The notes: generated by a model not told the origin, from the sequence alone. Positions 1 through 8,183 are shown, counted from the stretch's first letter. The stretch: 22,271 nucleotides of DNA from Synergistaceae bacterium UBA5827 (GCA_002432945.1 DJHE01000025.1:1-22271), one strand, 5' to 3'. A program made the numbers and translations.

Positions 1-26
1 GCCCGGAAGGGCGGCCCTTTGCTTTA
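1..26. terminator. Right half of a probable intrinsic terminator, cut by the window edge
   Basis: The first bases read GCCC-GGAA-GGGC, then GGCCC and a T-rich stretch (TTTGCTTT). This looks like the loop and the 3' arm of a hairpin whose outer 5' arm (expected GGGCC) lies just outside the window. It would end an upstream plus-strand gene or insulate the glutamine synthetase gene. Only half the stem is visible, so this is an inference. Confidence 0.4.
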
Positions 27-110
27 ATGTTATTTAATATCATAGACATGCCTGTTATTCCTTTTATGTATCCGTTAGAAGGCTATTTTTCGTATTTAAT
101 CGTTTTTATA

Positions 111-139
111 TTGCATATTTTTGCTTATGCTGGTATTTA
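111..139 (+). promoter_or_regulatory. Candidate promoter of the glutamine synthetase gene
   Basis: Positions 20-150 are far more AT-rich than the coding DNA around them, as expected of a promoter region. The best pairing I can find is TTGCAT (111-116) and TATTTA (134-139) with a 17-base spacer. Other TATTTAAT-like boxes lie at 30-39 and 93-100, so the exact promoter is uncertain. No clear operator or riboswitch fold was recognised. Confidence 0.3.
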
Positions 140-171
140 TGTCGTATCTTGGATCGCCGGGAGGAATAACC

Positions 172-2286
172 ATGAACGAAGCTCGACCATCAAGCCAATT
201 CGGGGAACTTGTTTTCAATCGCAAGGCCATGCGTGAGCGTTTGCCAAAGGAAGTCTTCACCCAGCTTGCGGCCTCGGCGGAAACAGGGGAAAAACTGGAA
301 CCCGGCGTCGCGGATATCGTGGCTTCTGCCATGAAAGAATGGGCGCTATCCAAAGGTGCGACCCACTATACCCACTGGTTCCACCCGAGGACAGAAAAAA
401 CCGCTGAAAAACACATGGCCTTCCTGACGCTCGACATGGAAGGAACCCCGCTCGAGTCTTTTACGGGCAGTGAGTTAATCCAGAGCGAACCGGACGCCTC
501 TTCTCTACCTTCAGGGGGAATGCGATCCACCTTTGAAGCCCGCGGTTACACTGCATGGGACCCCTCGAGCCCCGCGTTCATCGTACAGACCGAAAAGGGA
601 GGAACCCTGTGCATCCCGTCGATTTTCATTTCGTACGACGGAACCCCTCTTGACTTGAAAACCCCGCTTCTCAAGTCCCTCAACGCCATCGAGACCCGGG
701 CACTGCGACTCCTGAGGCTTTTCGGAAACCGCGGGGTCAGGTGGGTAAAGGCAACGATTGGCGCCGAGCAGGAATTTTTCCTGGTAAACGAATCAAAAGC
801 CCGCCTTCGGCCTGACATCATCTTTTGCGGGCACACCCTTTGCGGGGCGCAGCCTGCGAAAGGGCAGCAAATGGAGGACCATTACTTCGGAACCATACAC
901 CCGAAGGTTCTCGCCTACATGGAAGATGTAGAGAGGGAACTCTACAGGCTCGGAATCGCAATCAAAACACGCCATAACGAGGTCGGACCCTGCCAGTTCG
1001 AGTTTGCGCCGGAGTTTTCCGAAGCCAACCTGTCCAACGACCAAAACCAGTTGATGATGGCGGTGATGAAGCGCTTTGCACGTCGTCACGACTTGCGGTT
1101 GATGCTGCACGAAAAACCGTTTGCCGGCTTGAACGGGAGCGGAAAACACACGAATTTCTCTCTAATGGACAGCGAAGGGCGAAACCTTCTTTCCCCTTCG
1201 GGAACACAGAAAAAGAGCATCCAGTTTTTGACCTTCCTCGGCGGCTTCCTCCTTGGGCTTTCCCGTTACGGAAGCCTGTTGCGGGCTTCAATCGCATCCC
1301 CGGGCAACATGTACCGCCTTGGCGGGAACGAAGCTCCTCCGGCCATCATGAGCGTCTACCTCGGAGAGGTCCTGAACCAGATCCTTGACCGAATCGAAGA
1401 AGGTTTGCCGGAATCCATCCCTTCAAAGGGATCCCTGGACCTTGGGCTTACACGCCTTCCCGACATAAAGGCGGACAACACGGACCGGAACCGGACAGCA
1501 CCGATTGCATTCACCGGCAACAAGTTCGAATTCCGGGCGACAGGGGCCCCCCAGGCAATTGCCGGTCCCACCACGATGCTCATGGCGGCCTGGGCCTGGG
1601 GGCTGGATCAGATGACAGCCATGATCGAGAACCGGCTCGGAGACGGCATCGAAGTTGCTGAGGCGGCCCTTGAGGCAATTCGCCATGCCGCGATCGAAAG
1701 CCGCAACGTCCGGTTCGATGGAAACTGCTACTCTGAAGAGTGGGCACGGGAAGCTTCGCTCCGGGGTCTTCCACTCGCCTACACCACCCCGGAGGCCCTG
1801 GCCTATTACCTTGTCCCTGAAAACCGCAGACTCCTCGCGGACCTAAAAATCATGTCTGACAGGGAGGTTTCCGCCTTCTACGAGATACAGATCGAGCGGT
1901 ATGTAAAATCCCGCGAGATCGAAATAGGAGTCCTCGAGTCCATGGTGCGGGAAGGAATACTCCCGGCCATAACCCGCCAGCTTGAGCTGGATGGAAGGGC
2001 CTACAGGGTGCTTCCCGAGACGCTGGCAAAGGAAATGCCTCTCTTGAGGGAAGGGCTCTCCCGTCTTGCGATGACCAGGGAAAAACTAGTCGCAGCATGC
2101 GATCGTGCTCAGGTCCTGCGTTCCAGGCTTTCTTCCGCAAGCCTGGAAGAAGGGGCAGAGATCGTCACTTCCGAAGGCCTAGCGCTGATGGAGGAGATCC
2201 GGGGCCTTTGTGATTCTGCCGAAACCCATATCGATAAGGATTTCTGGCCCTATCCCCGTTACCGGGAGCTACTCCTTATTTTTTAA
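172..2286 (+). CDS. glnN: Type III glutamine synthetase (GSIII)
   Basis: ATP-dependent amidation of glutamate with ammonium to glutamine, the entry point of nitrogen assimilation, in the cytoplasm. The protein has 704 residues, the usual GSIII size and much longer than GSI or GSII. The GSIII N-terminal signature THYTHWF is at residues 64-70. Catalytic-core motifs are GAEQEFFLV (197-205), HNEVGPCQFEFAP (268-280), NGSGKHTNFS (321-330) and TGNKFEFRATG (448-458). A longer frame opens upstream at a TTG, but the ATG at 172 is preceded by GGGAGG seven bases away and begins a normal N-terminus, so it was chosen. The gene is monocistronic, with an AT-rich leader before it and a strong terminator after it. 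No PII or amt gene adjoins it in this window. The glnN symbol is the one commonly used for GSIII; some annotations use glnA. Confidence 0.95.
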   Translation: MNEARPSSQFGELVFNRKAMRERLPKEVFTQLAASAETGEKLEPGVADIVASAMKEWALSKGATHYTHWFHPRTEKTAEKHMAFLTLDMEGTPLESFTGSELIQSEPDASSLPSGGMRSTFEARGYTAWDPSSPAFIVQTEKGGTLCIPSIFISYDGTPLDLKTPLLKSLNAIETRALRLLRLFGNRGVRWVKATIGAEQEFFLVNESKARLRPDIIFCGHTLCGAQPAKGQQMEDHYFGTIHPKVLAYMEDVERELYRLGIAIKTRHNEVGPCQFEFAPEFSEANLSNDQNQLMMAVMKRFARRHDLRLMLHEKPFAGLNGSGKHTNFSLMDSEGRNLLSPSGTQKKSIQFLTFLGGFLLGLSRYGSLLRASIASPGNMYRLGGNEAPPAIMSVYLGEVLNQILDRIEEGLPESIPSKGSLDLGLTRLPDIKADNTDRNRTAPIAFTGNKFEFRATGAPQAIAGPTTMLMAAWAWGLDQMTAMIENRLGDGIEVAEAALEAIRHAAIESRNVRFDGNCYSEEWAREASLRGLPLAYTTPEALAYYLVPENRRLLADLKIMSDREVSAFYEIQIERYVKSREIEIGVLESMVREGILPAITRQLELDGRAYRVLPETLAKEMPLLREGLSRLAMTREKLVAACDRAQVLRSRLSSASLEEGAEIVTSEGLALMEEIRGLCDSAETHIDKDFWPYPRYRELLLIF

Positions 2287-2290
2287 CCTT

Positions 2291-2336
2291 AAACGAAAAG
2301 AAGAGGGGCGCTCAAGCGCCCCTCTTCTTTTCGTTT
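2291..2336. terminator. Perfect bidirectional intrinsic terminator
   Basis: The arms at 2291-2312 and 2315-2336 are exact reverse complements (22 bp) around a 2-base centre. The GC core (GAGGGGCGCT) is flanked by A-rich sequence on the left and T-rich sequence on the right. It can therefore stop the plus-strand glutamine synthetase transcript and the minus-strand ligase-like transcript, whose stop codons lie 4 and 17 bases away. Confidence 0.92.
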
Positions 2337-2353
2337 CGCATATGGAGTCCAGC

Positions 2354-4231
2354 TCATTTTCCCGAAGAAGGGACAGCTGCCGGCTTGATTGAGTAAGTGC
2401 CGGGCTTTAGGTAGGAAGTGAATGTTTCCAGTTTTTCCCGGTTTCCCAGGCGCCCATACCAGCTGATCAGGACGTTCAGTTCCCTGGTTTGCGGCTGTCG
2501 CGAGAAATAGGCTTCCAGCCTGGCAAGTCCTTCCGCAAGCGCTCTGCCGTCCTTCCGTGCCGTTGCAAGTGCTAGGTAATGCTCGGCATAGGCCCGGTCG
2601 GATAGGTCACGAACCATCAGGCTGTGTGCTGCCTTTTCCAGCATCGATTCCTGGAACTGGGCATCGCGGCTTCTCATCGCCCGGGCAAGTGCGTGGTCGG
2701 CCCTGAGACCGTTCCCGAGAAACACGAGTCCCGTCATAGCGGTGCCCGCGATCACCAGGCCGAATCCTTTCCAGATCAAGGGCCGATTGATCTCGGTCCA
2801 TGAGAACTTTTCCGGCAAAAACTCCCTCCCCAGGAAGGCAAAGGCTAAACTGAGCCAGAGAGCATCCTCGATCCGGTGAAACGGCCTTTCGCCCCAGAGC
2901 GCCACGGTCCAAATCAAGGTGAGAAGTGCGACAGACCATAAACCTTCAAGAGAAACACTCTTTTTAGAGATCAGCGCTTTCACGATACACCATGTACACC
3001 ATCCGAGGATCCCGAGCAGAAAGAATCCCCCGATCAACCCCATTTCGCAAAACCAATGGAAAAGTTCACTGTGGGCCCACATGGTGTACTGCCATTTCAA
3101 CTTGGAATCCGGGTTGCGACGGAACAGGTCTCTTTGGGCATCGAGATAGTTCCACTTGAAATGGCCGATCCCCACACCCAGGAAAGGATGCTTTTTCAAC
3201 ATCGTCCAGGCGGTCGCATAGATGCTCAGTCGGCCGGAATCCGCTTCGGATAGCTCGCTCTTTTCTCCTACGGCCCCCTTAGCAAGACTTTCCGCCTTTT
3301 CGACAAAGGCCTGAGTCCGAACCGCGTTGAACTGGTATGCCGCCCCCATACCCAGAAGAGCGATCAATAGAACCGGGGCAAGAGCCTTGAGGAAATTTTT
3401 CCCCCTCAACCTCGCTCCCATCAGGAACAGGATGAATGTTCCCGCAGCGAAGGCAAGCAGGCTTTGACGGCTTGTCGTCGAGAAAAGTCCCCAGGCGTTT
3501 ACGCCCAGAAGAGCCATGTTAAGGCCGATTAGCGCACCAGTGGCAGCTCCTGGCCGCGATTCCTTCCTTTCCTCCATGAGCATCAGGTGCAGCACGAGCC
3601 CTGACAGAAGTGCCATGGCCACCCATATCCCGAGCATATTCTGCTGCCCGGTATTTCCAACGTAATTTCCCGGGACGGGAAGCACGAATGCGGGCAGTTT
3701 GGCCACCCTGACCTGGAGTTCGGCGAAAAGGACGTTCAGCGCGGCGTTCAACCCCGCCCCGAAAAGGACGAGCATGAACATATCCCTGCGACGGAAAAAA
3801 TTGACGCAGAGAAGCATCGTGATAAAAAGGCTCGCAAAGAACATCCATTCCCTTACGAAGGTGGGAATTGAGGATAGGCGTAACCATGCCGGCTGCGCCG
3901 TGATGTACAAAAGAAGAAAGAGCCACATCCAGCCGAGCGGGTCGACAAGGAAACCCTTGCGCTTCCGCGGCCCCGTGGCGATCATCACTCCGGTTACCGC
4001 AGAAAGGATTCCGATTGGCACCAGCGCCGTGGTCCATTTGAGGATGTGTAGAGATTGAAAGAAGGTCACCCCCGGTGCAAAGACAAGGTTCGGCACCACG
4101 AGGGAAATACAGATTAGCGGATAAAAGAACCACTCAGGAAGAAGGGGAAGGATTTCTTCCCGCAAGCTGTTGACAGGCTCGCGGGAAATTCCGGACAGCG
4201 CATCTGGAGCTTGAGGCCTCTTTTTTCCCAT
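2354..4231 (-). CDS. O-antigen ligase-like polytopic membrane protein (Wzy_C/WaaL family) with a C-terminal helical tail
   Basis: The protein has 625 residues and about 12-13 predicted membrane segments, the first near residues 34-54. A large extracytoplasmic loop follows roughly nine segments. The loop carries HPFLGVGIGHFKWNY and then AHSELFHWFCEMGLIGG, the family pattern (a conserved His before a short helix ending in E-x-G). After the last membrane segments a soluble tail of about 100 residues looks TPR-like. Members attach O-antigen or other polysaccharide to lipid carriers or proteins at the periplasmic face, or polymerise repeat units; sequence alone does not separate these roles. The ATG at 4231 lies 32 bases after the dnaB stop and has only a distant G-run as a ribosome site, so expression may be low or coupled to dnaB. 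No other polysaccharide genes are nearby. It is last in its operon. Confidence 0.8.
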   Translation of the reverse strand: MGKKRPQAPDALSGISREPVNSLREEILPLLPEWFFYPLICISLVVPNLVFAPGVTFFQSLHILKWTTALVPIGILSAVTGVMIATGPRKRKGFLVDPLGWMWLFLLLYITAQPAWLRLSSIPTFVREWMFFASLFITMLLCVNFFRRRDMFMLVLFGAGLNAALNVLFAELQVRVAKLPAFVLPVPGNYVGNTGQQNMLGIWVAMALLSGLVLHLMLMEERKESRPGAATGALIGLNMALLGVNAWGLFSTTSRQSLLAFAAGTFILFLMGARLRGKNFLKALAPVLLIALLGMGAAYQFNAVRTQAFVEKAESLAKGAVGEKSELSEADSGRLSIYATAWTMLKKHPFLGVGIGHFKWNYLDAQRDLFRRNPDSKLKWQYTMWAHSELFHWFCEMGLIGGFFLLGILGWCTWCIVKALISKKSVSLEGLWSVALLTLIWTVALWGERPFHRIEDALWLSLAFAFLGREFLPEKFSWTEINRPLIWKGFGLVIAGTAMTGLVFLGNGLRADHALARAMRSRDAQFQESMLEKAAHSLMVRDLSDRAYAEHYLALATARKDGRALAEGLARLEAYFSRQPQTRELNVLISWYGRLGNREKLETFTSYLKPGTYSIKPAAVPSSGK

Positions 4232-4263
4232 GACGTTGGGCTTTGCCCCCCATTGATCCCGCC

Positions 4264-5610
4264 CTAGGCTGGGCGATATCTTTCCGCATTCACGAAACGG
4301 GTGTATTCCCGGATGAAAACAAGGGGAACCGTTCCCGTTGGGCCGTTCCTGTGCTTGGCGATAATGGCTTCGGCAACGTTGTCCTCTTCTTCAGGGTTCG
4401 TTGAGTAATAACCCGGCCGGAAAAGCAGGACCACGAGATCCGCGTCCTGTTCGATGGCGCCGCTATCCCTGAGGTCGGAGAGTTGGGGACGCTTGTCCTG
4501 TCTTTGCTCGACGGCCCGGGAAAGCTGTGAAAGGGCGATGATCGGCACATCCAGTTCCCGGGCTATGCCCTTGAGGGAACGGGAAATCTCTGCGACTTCC
4601 TGCTGCTTGCTGTCCGTTGGCCGTGAAAGATGCATGAGCTGGAGGTAATCGACAACGATCATCCCGACGTCGCTCTTTCGCGCCTTGAATCGCCGGCACC
4701 TTGCACGCAACTCCAGGGTTGAAAGGACCGAACTGTCGTCAATGTAGATCGGCGCTTGCGAGAGTCGCCCTGCAGCATCGGCCAGGGCTTCCCACGCGCT
4801 TTCATGAAAAGTGCCGGTCCTCAGGTCGTGTACATTCACCCGGGCCTCCGACGCCAACATTCTCTGCGCAAGCTGCTCTCCACCCATTTCGAGGCTGAAG
4901 ACAAGGACAGGACGTTTCTTTTCGAGCGCGGCAAACTGCGCAATATTCAGCGCCAGGGCCGTCTTCCCCATCGAGGGTCGAGCCGCGATGATATTAAGGC
5001 TCCCGGGCTGGAAACCCGCCGTGATCCTGTCAAAGTCAAGGAAGCCAGAGGAAACGCCGGTAACCGATTCCTGCTGCTGGAAATGGGTCTCGATCTGCTG
5101 GAAGGTGACACCAAGGATGTCTCCTATATGGCGGAATGATTTCTCCCCGCCCCTGCGTGCGATCTCGAAAACAGATCGCTCCGCCTCGTCCAGGATATCT
5201 TCCATCTCACGGTCTTCCGCATAGCCAAGCTTGACGATGTCGCTCCCCACTTGAACCAGGCGCCTGTGGACAGACTTGTCCCTGACGATGTGCGCGTGGT
5301 ATTCGACATTGGCAATTGTCGGCACCGTATCGACGAGACCTGCGATGAAACCCTGTCCACCCAGCCTGTCGGCCATCTCGCGTCGCGAGATTTCCTCCCA
5401 GATCGTCAGCGGGTCCACGGGCTTGTCTTTTCTCGCCATATCCAGTACGACCTCGAACGCCAGCCGATGGCGCGTGTCGTAAAAATCTTCCCCTGCAAGG
5501 GTTTCCGTCACGAGAAGTAGAGAATCCCTGTCTAAGAGGCAGGCACCCAGGACTGCCCTCTCGGCCTCAAGACTATGGGGTGGAATCCTTTCGAAGGGGC
5601 TTTTCGACAC
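4264..5610 (-). CDS. dnaB: Replicative DNA helicase DnaB
   Basis: Hexameric 5'-3' helicase that unwinds the replication fork and loads primase. It has 448 residues, normal for the family. The N-terminal domain opens with the typical PHSLEAERAVLGACLLD (residues 11-27). The RecA-like domain shows Walker A ARPSMGKT (210-217), the SLEM motif with the catalytic Glu (239-242), a Walker B strand ending VVDYLQLM, and the C-terminal ...DLRDSGAIEQDADLV motif. No intein or frameshift is seen. The start codon is GTG (5608-5610), one base after the rplI stop, with GGAGG nine bases upstream inside the rplI end, so translation is probably coupled to L9. The rplI-dnaB pairing is common in bacteria. Confidence 0.97.
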   Translation of the reverse strand: MSKSPFERIPPHSLEAERAVLGACLLDRDSLLLVTETLAGEDFYDTRHRLAFEVVLDMARKDKPVDPLTIWEEISRREMADRLGGQGFIAGLVDTVPTIANVEYHAHIVRDKSVHRRLVQVGSDIVKLGYAEDREMEDILDEAERSVFEIARRGGEKSFRHIGDILGVTFQQIETHFQQQESVTGVSSGFLDFDRITAGFQPGSLNIIAARPSMGKTALALNIAQFAALEKKRPVLVFSLEMGGEQLAQRMLASEARVNVHDLRTGTFHESAWEALADAAGRLSQAPIYIDDSSVLSTLELRARCRRFKARKSDVGMIVVDYLQLMHLSRPTDSKQQEVAEISRSLKGIARELDVPIIALSQLSRAVEQRQDKRPQLSDLRDSGAIEQDADLVVLLFRPGYYSTNPEEEDNVAEAIIAKHRNGPTGTVPLVFIREYTRFVNAERYRPA

Positions 5611-5611
5611 C

Positions 5612-6058
5612 TTATTCCGCCTCCACGAGGACGCTCATTTCCGCCTCCACGTTCGCGTAAAGGCGAACCGTAAGGTCGTATCGGCCAACTTGCCGGATCG
5701 TCTCGTTTACCCGGATGTCTTTCTTGTCCACCTTGACCTTATGTTGAAAGTTGATTGCCTGGGCAATCATCGCGGTGGTTACGCTGCCAAAAAGCTTGCC
5801 CGAATCACCGGCGCTGGCTTTAAGCAAAACCTGCTTTCCCTGCAGGGTTCTTTTTGTCTCCTGGGCTGCTTTCTCGGCCCGGTCCGCCTTCAGTTCAAGC
5901 CCCTTCTTGCGCGTTTCCCACTCTTTCTGTCGCCCCGCGGTCGCCTCTTCGGCCAACCCCCTGGGAAGTAGATAGTTCCTGGCATAACCGTCGGAAACGT
6001 CCAGCAATTCACCTTTTTTCCCGATCTTGCTCACATCGTCCTTTAGGATGACTTTCAC
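5612..6058 (-). CDS. rplI: Large-subunit ribosomal protein L9
   Basis: Binds 23S rRNA near the L1 stalk. It has 148 residues when started at the GTG at 6056-6058, which gives the standard N-terminus MKVIL. The open frame runs 13 codons further upstream, but GGAGG stands eight bases before this GTG and the extra residues do not resemble L9. The N-terminal RNA-binding domain carries GYARNYLLPRGLA, followed by the long charged connecting helix and a C-terminal domain with GKLFGSVTT. The gene begins five bases after the stop of the upstream membrane-protein gene, whose stop codon lies next to its Shine-Dalgarno sequence. Confidence 0.96.
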   Translation of the reverse strand: MKVILKDDVSKIGKKGELLDVSDGYARNYLLPRGLAEEATAGRQKEWETRKKGLELKADRAEKAAQETKRTLQGKQVLLKASAGDSGKLFGSVTTAMIAQAINFQHKVKVDKKDIRVNETIRQVGRYDLTVRLYANVEAEMSVLVEAE

Positions 6059-6063
6059 TTCGT

Positions 6064-7020
6064 TCACCTCCAGAGGCGGGTACGCAGGTCCCACCAAATA
6101 TCAACAAGCCCGACAATAATTAAAAGATAGGAGAGAATGGGAACGAGGACCGCCACGAAAATTATAAGGCCTCTTGTCGCCTTCCCGGAAACTCTTGTTC
6201 TCCCGAGCAATGCCCAGGCAACGGACATTCCCTGGATCATGAACAAGAGGGAAACCAAAAGCCGCAAGTTGATGCCCACTCTCGAAAGGGTGGAGGCCCA
6301 GGGACCGGCTCCTCCAAGGAAGGGAAGGAGGGCGGAAGCCAAAAGCGCCCAAAAGATGTTCCGCGGAAAACGCCATTCCCCAAAGGGGGGCAAAGGGGGC
6401 AAAACACCCCGACCGAGCCTGACCAGGATCAACCGGCTGACTATATAGCTGGACAAGCAGTCGATCGCAGCCGCGATCGACAGAAGAGCGGGAAAAACCT
6501 GCGGGATGATGCGGAAGGTCGCTTCGAACTGCTGCCTCATTGGCTCCAGGGATTCGTTGGGGATCAAGCCCGTCTTCGAATAGATGGACATCACCTTGTC
6601 CAGTACAGCTTCGAATTCTCCCGTTTCCAGGGAAAAAGGGTTAACGCCGGTCAACCGGCTTACGATAACCATGAGAAGCAGCTTGCTGGCCAGGGAGACC
6701 AGTATGCCATAAAGGACAATCTCTACCGCATTGTCTCTCCTTCGTCCCAGGGCTCCAAGTCCCACGCCGAGGATTGCAAACCCGAACAGGAAGAACATCC
6801 CCCCCACAACACCCAGGAAAATCGAAATGATAAGGGTAGCAACGATGGAGCCTAGTGCAGCCCTTTTCATGCTGTGCCTCAAGCCAAGCACAACGAGGGG
6901 CGCAGGGCAAAGGAAGGTGAAGGCGATTCCCACGATCGGAATCGTGTTGCTCGCCATGAAGAGGACAACCGCGAGGGCAACAAGAAGGGACGACTCGACT
7001 AGCGCCTTTGTTCGGGTCAT
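6064..7020 (-). CDS. YybS-like (DUF2232) multi-pass membrane protein
   Basis: 318 residues, almost entirely hydrophobic, with about eight to nine membrane segments and short basic loops such as GRRRDN and SMKRA. Overall character and position (between rpsR and rplI-dnaB) match the DUF2232/YybS family, whose biochemical role is not established; some resemblance to ECF-transporter S-components is often noted for such proteins. The ATG at 7018-7020 is preceded by GGAGG with a six-base gap. It overlaps no neighbour and ends five bases before rplI. A terminator-like hairpin lies between rpsR and this gene, so it may be expressed by read-through or from a weak promoter I could not identify. Function is unknown; the family call rests on hydrophobic pattern and synteny. 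Confidence 0.75.
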   Translation of the reverse strand: MTRTKALVESSLLVALAVVLFMASNTIPIVGIAFTFLCPAPLVVLGLRHSMKRAALGSIVATLIISIFLGVVGGMFFLFGFAILGVGLGALGRRRDNAVEIVLYGILVSLASKLLLMVIVSRLTGVNPFSLETGEFEAVLDKVMSIYSKTGLIPNESLEPMRQQFEATFRIIPQVFPALLSIAAAIDCLSSYIVSRLILVRLGRGVLPPLPPFGEWRFPRNIFWALLASALLPFLGGAGPWASTLSRVGINLRLLVSLLFMIQGMSVAWALLGRTRVSGKATRGLIIFVAVLVPILSYLLIIVGLVDIWWDLRTRLWR

Positions 7021-7037
7021 ATCCGGCCTCCGTGTCT

Positions 7038-7080
7038 AAAAAAAGGGGGGAGGAGCCAGCCAGGCGCCCCTCCCCTCCCC
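7038..7080 (-). terminator. G/C-rich terminator or attenuator after rpsR
   Basis: Read on the minus strand, GGGGAGG (7075-7069) pairs with CCTCCCC (7053-7047). The intervening GCC-TGGCT-GGC can add an inner stem. Two C residues and seven T residues follow (7044-7038). A second GGGGAGG repeat (7080-7074) offers an alternative register. It separates rpsF-ssb-rpsR from the yybS-like/rplI/dnaB part of the cluster and may be only partly efficient. Confidence 0.75.
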
Positions 7081-7104
7081 GTCCGGTCTACCTTCCACGA
7101 CCGC

Positions 7105-7338
7105 CTAATCGGCGGAAAATGGAAGGAGAGCCATGATCCGGGCGCACTTGATGGCCCGGGTCAACTGTCTCTGGTGCTTTGCGCAATTGCCCGTAACGCG
7201 CCGCGGTACAATCTTGCCCCGTTCGGTGATGAAACGCCGCAACCTTTCGATATCCTTCGGGTCGACGTAAACGATCTTATCCGAACAGAATTGGCAGACC
7301 TTCGGGCGACGCCGAGTCCGCTTCCTGGTGAAAGCCAT
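7105..7338 (-). CDS. rpsR: Small-subunit ribosomal protein S18
   Basis: Binds 16S rRNA together with S6 on the 30S platform. It has 77 residues from the ATG at 7336-7338, which follows a full AAAGGAGG Shine-Dalgarno sequence ten bases upstream. The open frame extends 11 codons further to a TTG, but that part includes the ribosome site itself. Family landmarks are the basic N-terminus, CQFC (residues 15-18), and GNCAKHQRQLTRAIKCAR. C15, C18, C52 and H55 form a CxxC...CxxH set, suggesting the zinc-binding form of S18. It ends the rpsF-ssb-rpsR unit just before a terminator. Confidence 0.97.
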   Translation of the reverse strand: MAFTRKRTRRRPKVCQFCSDKIVYVDPKDIERLRRFITERGKIVPRRVTGNCAKHQRQLTRAIKCARIMALLPFSAD

Positions 7339-7379
7339 CTGATCGTTGCCTCCTTTTCTCCTGTCGTGCAAGAGGCCGT

Positions 7380-7865
7380 TTAGAAGGGGATATCCGCGTC
7401 GTCTTCGCCGGACTCCACTTCAGAGATATCCATGGGAAACTCTTCAAAGGCTTTTTCATCCCTCAGGCTGGCCATCTGGCCGTTTGCCCTGGAGACGGGG
7501 GCTGGAGCCGCTTCATCGTCCCTGCGCCCTCCAAGGAAAACCACTCCCTGGGCGACGACTTCCGTGACATAGCGCTTTTCCCCTTCCTTCGTCTCGTAGC
7601 TGCGGACCTGCAGTCTCCCCTCAACGAGCACGGGACGCCCTTTGCGAAGATAACGCTCGCAGTTTTCGGCATCGCTGCCCCAAACCACGACGGGGATAAA
7701 ATCGGTCTGGTCTACAACCTCGCCGCTCTTTCCCTTGTACTGCCTTCCGACGGCCACCGTCAACTTCGCTACGGCCTGCTTGGATGCCGTATAGCGAATC
7801 TCCGGGTCCCGAGCCAGATTACCCATGATGACAACCTTGTTGAAACCTCTTGCCAACACGTCCAC
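7380..7865 (-). CDS. ssb: Single-stranded DNA-binding protein
   Basis: Coats single-stranded DNA in replication, repair and recombination. It has 161 residues. An OB-fold begins FNKVVIMGNLARDPE near residue 8 and continues through KLTVAVGR, DFIPVVVWG and YLRKGRPVLVEGRLQ to about residue 110. A variable linker follows, and the acidic tail ends DDADIPF, the partner-binding SSB C-terminal motif. The likely start is the GTG at 7863-7865, close behind AGGAAGG; the GTG two codons later (7857-7859) is an alternative. The gap to the rpsF stop is eight bases and the Shine-Dalgarno sequence overlaps that stop, so the genes are co-transcribed. The rpsF-ssb-rpsR order is widely conserved. Confidence 0.97.
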   Translation of the reverse strand: MDVLARGFNKVVIMGNLARDPEIRYTASKQAVAKLTVAVGRQYKGKSGEVVDQTDFIPVVVWGSDAENCERYLRKGRPVLVEGRLQVRSYETKEGEKRYVTEVVAQGVVFLGGRRDDEAAPAPVSRANGQMASLRDEKAFEEFPMDISEVESGEDDADIPF

Positions 7866-7873
7866 CGTCCTTC

Positions 7874-8155
7874 CTATTCGTCTAGACGGATGACCATATG
7901 CCGCAGGACCTGGGGACGAAGCTTGAGTACCCGGTCAAGTTCGACAACCTGGGCGGGATCAAGCTTCATGTTGAAGACGGCGTAAAAGCCTTCCTGTTCC
8001 TTTTCAACAAGATAGGCCAGCCTCCTCTTTCCCCAGACATCGACCTTGGCCACTTCACCTCCGAGGGTAACGACTAGCGCCTGGAGTTCTTCCAGAAGGG
8101 TCTTATGATCTTCCACATCGGTCCTTAGCAGAAGCATCATATCGTAAGGTCGCAC
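7874..8155 (-). CDS. rpsF: Small-subunit ribosomal protein S6
   Basis: Partners S18 on the 30S platform. It has 93 residues starting MRPYDMMLLLRTD, the typical S6 N-terminus (MRxYE/DxM). The open frame begins three codons earlier at another GTG (8162-8164), but that one lies only two bases from a GGAGG. The GTG at 8153-8155 sits eight bases after GGAGGTGATCC, an 11-base match to the anti-Shine-Dalgarno end of 16S rRNA, so it is the start. The hydrophobic core LRHMVIRLDE closes the protein. It has its own promoter and a hairpin-bearing leader and is first in the rpsF-ssb-rpsR unit. Confidence 0.96.
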   Translation of the reverse strand: MRPYDMMLLLRTDVEDHKTLLEELQALVVTLGGEVAKVDVWGKRRLAYLVEKEQEGFYAVFNMKLDPAQVVELDRVLKLRPQVLRHMVIRLDE

Positions 8156-8163
8156 CTGGATCA

Positions 8164-8168
8164 CCTCC
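8164..8168 (-). promoter_or_regulatory. Extended Shine-Dalgarno sequence that sets the rpsF start
   Basis: On the minus strand GGAGG (8168-8164) continues as TGATCC, an unusually complete complement to the 16S rRNA 3' end. It is eight bases from the GTG at 8155 and argues against the GTG at 8164. Confidence 0.85.
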
Positions 8169-8183
8169 TCCCTTTGGACTGTG

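Noticed and set aside
96..353. Minus-strand frame overlapping the start of the glutamine synthetase gene
   Set aside because: No ribosome site, no recognisable motif, and it overlaps a certain gene.
4237..4247. Short GGGC-AAA-GCCC-type hairpin before the ligase-like gene
   Set aside because: The stem is only 3-4 bp and has no T-tract, too weak to call an attenuator.
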